Positions 61,933-64,000 of a stretch of 64,000 nt of DNA are shown one piece after another. How positions within the stretch are numbered: position 1 is the first letter of the stretch; each line of letters opens with the position of its first letter. The DNA is from an uncultured Candidatus Melainabacteria bacterium (GTDB taxonomy: Bacteria; Cyanobacteriota; Vampirovibrionia; Gastranaerophilales; Gastranaerophilaceae): contig CAKURL010000005.1 in NCBI GenBank assembly GCA_934675685.1, forward strand, positions 1-64,000, in the 5' to 3' direction. The position numbers were made by a program, and so were the translations under genes. Below the pieces are notes generated by a model. That model did not search any database and was not told the origin of the DNA. It worked only from the letters and a program-made list of their open reading frames with translations.

Positions 61933-62065
61933 ACCTTAACGCCCTCTCAACTCTAAAATCTTCCCCTTTAGGCTTCAATTGATAACAAGTATAAACATAA
62001 GAAACAAGCATACTTATAAATAACGCTAAAAAGCAAACTAGAATTATAATATCGTTCTTTTTCAT
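61925..62065 (-). CDS. 46-residue membrane peptide
   Basis: ATG at 62065, three bases after the pilin-like gene stop; AAGGA lies in that gene's end at a proper distance. The product starts MKKNDIIILVCFLALFISML, a single membrane helix, and continues about 20 charged residues (PKGEDFRVERALRSF). Its TGA is supplied by the edge of the dispersed repeat at 61870-61932, so the reading frame may once have been longer. It is too short for routine gene calling. Possibly a small partner of the pilin-like protein, as both sit in one transcript. Confidence 0.6.
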   Translation of the reverse strand: MKKNDIIILVCFLALFISMLVSYVYTCYQLKPKGEDFRVERALRSF

Positions 62066-62068
62066 CAA

Positions 62069-62839
62069 CTAATCCTTATCTTGAATATTCTTGGCTAACC
62101 ACTCTTGCGCCCTTGCGCCCAAGATTATCTTCCCGTCAACCCGAATTCCATATCCAAAAGGGTCTTCGCCTTCTTTTATTCCATCTATATCCATACAAAA
62201 CATTTTATAGATATAATAAAAACCGCTTTTATAATATTTTTTGTCGGCTTCTTCTCTTTCTTCTGGAGTTACATCTTTGTTGTCATAATGTCCTAATTTG
62301 TTCCAAACATAATAATATGGGTTATAAGATTCGTTGCCTACTTCGTTTATCCCAAAAGGGTTTTCGGGGTTTGTTTCATAATATGTTATATCATCTGTTG
62401 TAACTACATAATTTTTTAAAGTCGCTTCTTTGCAAGATTTATCTAAGTATTCACCTAATTTAAAATCTTCACCAAGTGCGTTATTCACTTCCCAATCTTC
62501 AGAAGCAAAGCCAACGTTATATTTTAGCTCCATTTCTTCGCATTTAGATTTTTTTGAACTTACGATATCGCAAAAAGTATTACACAAATATGCGCTATCT
62601 TCTGTTCTTGTGCCATCTGCTTTTGTGCCCAAGTCTCCGTTTGAATAATATTTCCCTGAACTCACAAGTTCATTTATGACTTTTGCAAGCGTTGCATTTC
62701 CTTTTTTAAATTTCATCACATTTTCATCTGGAACAGAATTAAATGCAACAGGAAGTAAGATAGATGTAATTACTCCAATTACCACAAGTGCAATCATGAT
62801 TTCTGCCAATGTGAAAGCTTTTTTTGTTTCTTTTTTCAT
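62069..62839 (-). CDS. type IV pilin-like protein (prepilin N-terminal motif)
   Basis: 256 residues from ATG 62839; the longer frame to 62896 is rejected because a prepilin leader must be short and GGGA lies just upstream of 62839. The leader KKETKKA precedes FTLAEIMIALVVIGVITSILLPV, the class III signal with Glu at position 5 and a hydrophobic helix. The rest is a globular domain with Cys residues (LCNTFCDIV, SKKSKCEE). The family serves type IV pili or type II secretion pseudopili; here it stands without assembly genes. Many such stand-alone pilin-like proteins occur in this kind of bacterium (general recollection). Confidence 0.85.
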   Translation of the reverse strand: MKKETKKAFTLAEIMIALVVIGVITSILLPVAFNSVPDENVMKFKKGNATLAKVINELVSSGKYYSNGDLGTKADGTRTEDSAYLCNTFCDIVSSKKSKCEEMELKYNVGFASEDWEVNNALGEDFKLGEYLDKSCKEATLKNYVVTTDDITYYETNPENPFGINEVGNESYNPYYYVWNKLGHYDNKDVTPEEREEADKKYYKSGFYYIYKMFCMDIDGIKEGEDPFGYGIRVDGKIILGARAQEWLAKNIQDKD

Positions 62840-62985
62840 AAAATTCCCATATTCTTCAAAAATAATTGAATTTTTATACATAAAATACAGTATCAATTAA
62901 TCTAATATTAATCCATACTGAATTTATATGAAAAAATACAGCGATACTTTATTTTTTTATTTAAAAAATTCTCTAAAATATAAGT

Positions 62986-63300
62986 ATGGATACCAAAAAA
63001 TTACTCGGAAAAAGAATAAAAGAATTAAGAAAGAAAAAAGGCTTAAAACAAGAGCAGCTTGCGGAGCTTGTGGGGTTGGAGCCTACTTCTATTTGTAACA
63101 TTGAAAACGCATACAATTATCCGACATTTCAAAACTTAGAAAAAATCGCAAAAGCTTTGGGTGTGAGTCTTGTGGAGATTTTTAAATTCGAACATCATAA
63201 AGAAAACGAAGATTTATTGGAAGAAATCAACAAAACCTTAAAAGAAAACCCAGAGAAAATAAAAGAAATTTATAAGATTACAAAGTCTTTGTGCGAATAG
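62986..63300 (+). CDS. XRE-family helix-turn-helix regulator
   Basis: 104 residues. HTH_3 domain at about 8-62: GKRIKELRKKKGLKQEQLAELVGLEPTSICNIEN (in blocks), with the typical PTFQNLEKIAKALGVSLVEIF second part. The C-terminal 40 residues are a charged helix for dimer contact. It is divergent from the pilin-like gene across 90-odd bases, so it may control that gene; no clear operator repeat was found. Confidence 0.88.
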   Translation: MDTKKLLGKRIKELRKKKGLKQEQLAELVGLEPTSICNIENAYNYPTFQNLEKIAKALGVSLVEIFKFEHHKENEDLLEEINKTLKENPEKIKEIYKITKSLCE

Positions 63301-63315
63301 GGCTGAGTTAAAGAG

Positions 63316-63978
63316 CTAATAATAAATTTCAAACACTTCTTCGGGCCTTATTTTTGCGTGGCCGCCTCGAATTGGGATTAAAAGATATCCTGCGCCAAAA
63401 AAGCTTGATGTCACCCAAACAACAGGGCGAAGCCAAAGCGTTCTGTTTGCGCCGGATTTCTCTATGTCTCCGGCGAGAGAAATTTCTCCAAGCTTAAAAT
63501 TAGACAAAATCATATCAGCAGGTACGCCATAGCTTTCGTTTTGGCTGATGTTTTCAATTCGACCTTTGATTGTCGTCCCTTTTTTATATAAAACATTTCC
63601 GATTTTAATGTCTTCAACAGTTTCAAATTCAACTATTTTTCCTTCTTTTGGGAAGGACTTTGTGGTTAGGTAATTTTTTATTTTTATTTTGATTGTGGTG
63701 GAGTCTGAAATCCCATCTATAATTACTTTTTTCTTCACAAAATGAACAGGGTTTTTTGGGAAAAATTCTTCAAAATCCACAAGAACTCCTCTTTTTTCAT
63801 TGGAAATTTTTGGTAAATTTTCGTCATAAATATTTTGATATTTATATTCTTTGATTTTTAAATTTTTATCCAAATATTTTTCTAAATCGTCCTCTATGAC
63901 TTTGTTTGCTAAAGAGGATTGACATAAAAAAGGGCACAAAAAATTCAAAAGAAAATATGTTGTTAAAAATTTTTTCAT
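63316..63978 (-). CDS. exported protein, function unknown
   Basis: 220 residues with a signal peptide (MKKFLTTYFLLNFLCPFLCQSSLAN, first 25). The mature part is beta-rich: IVEFETVEDIKIGNVLYKKGTTIKGRIENI resembles the beta-barrel fold of small outer-membrane or DUF-type surface proteins, ending PEEVFEIYY. No known family is recognised. It is convergent with the XRE gene, 15 bases apart, and starts 22 bases before the window end. Confidence 0.7.
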   Translation of the reverse strand: MKKFLTTYFLLNFLCPFLCQSSLANKVIEDDLEKYLDKNLKIKEYKYQNIYDENLPKISNEKRGVLVDFEEFFPKNPVHFVKKKVIIDGISDSTTIKIKIKNYLTTKSFPKEGKIVEFETVEDIKIGNVLYKKGTTIKGRIENISQNESYGVPADMILSNFKLGEISLAGDIEKSGANRTLWLRPVVWVTSSFFGAGYLLIPIRGGHAKIRPEEVFEIYY

Positions 63979-64000
63979 TTTAAAATTTCAAACCTTTATA

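Overview
The window reads as a stretch of chromosome from a low-GC, flagellated, two-membrane bacterium. L- and P-ring flagellar genes (flgH, flgI), a TolC-type outer-membrane efflux protein and an AMIN-domain amidase point to an outer membrane. AT-rich intergenic DNA, a prepilin leader of the form KAFTLAE, an NfeD/flotillin pair, S41 and OmpR-type regulator genes, and large unfamiliar proteins fused to or paired with glucan-enzyme domains fit the non-photosynthetic gut relatives of cyanobacteria (Melainabacteria/Vampirovibrionia, Gastranaerophilales-like). That placement is an inference from gene style, not from a marker comparison. Almost all of the window is densely packed ordinary chromosome; no prophage, insertion sequence or CRISPR array was seen.

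Layout. 1-5.8 kb: end of a TolC-family gene, facing a minus-strand block of an S41 protease, an OmpR-type response regulator, rsmG and a STAND-like ATPase/TPR protein. 5.9-15.4 kb: a four-gene plus-strand operon of two unrecognised membrane proteins, a 633-residue GH13-like protein and a 1324-residue GH13-like protein, closed by a strong bidirectional terminator. 15.5-19.8 kb (minus): a secreted GH10-like/DUF187 hydrolase, recN, nadK. 19.9-30.4 kb (plus): tmk, a TPR protein, a degenerate histidine kinase, tig-clpP-clpX, ssb, a DUF1537 acid-sugar kinase with a PdxA-family dehydrogenase, and dnaA. 30.4-33.2 kb (minus): murI and an amidase. 33.3-40 kb: two sugar-ABC permeases without partners, two tandem thymidylate-kinase-like genes, a membrane protein overlapping miaA, a small exported protein and a dicarboxylate/amino-acid symporter. 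40.2-42.2 kb: NfeD-like plus flotillin.

42.4-50.8 kb is a flagellar operon: lytic transglycosylase, flgF, flgG, flgA, flgH, flgI, flgJ (rod-binding domain only), a FlgM-like gene, flgN-like, flgK, flgL, then a terminator. 51-55.5 kb: a small exported protein with an apparent frameshift, grpE, dnaJ, a beta-propeller protein and an O-methyltransferase. 55.9-59.5 kb (minus): flhB and a large protein with HerA-like layout and a Tudor-like C-terminus. 59.6-61.4 kb: two tRNA-Thr, tRNA-Tyr and tuf behind one strong promoter. 61.4-64 kb: a GC-richer repeat island, an unlisted 46-residue membrane peptide, a pilin-like protein, an XRE regulator and an exported protein.

Most noteworthy: the membrane-protein/GH13 operon at 5.9-15.4 kb; the frameshift on a slippery T-run at 51132-51139, beyond which a clearly protein-like C-terminus continues in the -1 frame; the HerA-like/Tudor protein; and two non-coding islands (about 55.5-55.85 and 61.44-61.93 kb) that share a palindromic dispersed repeat and have base composition unlike the surrounding genes.
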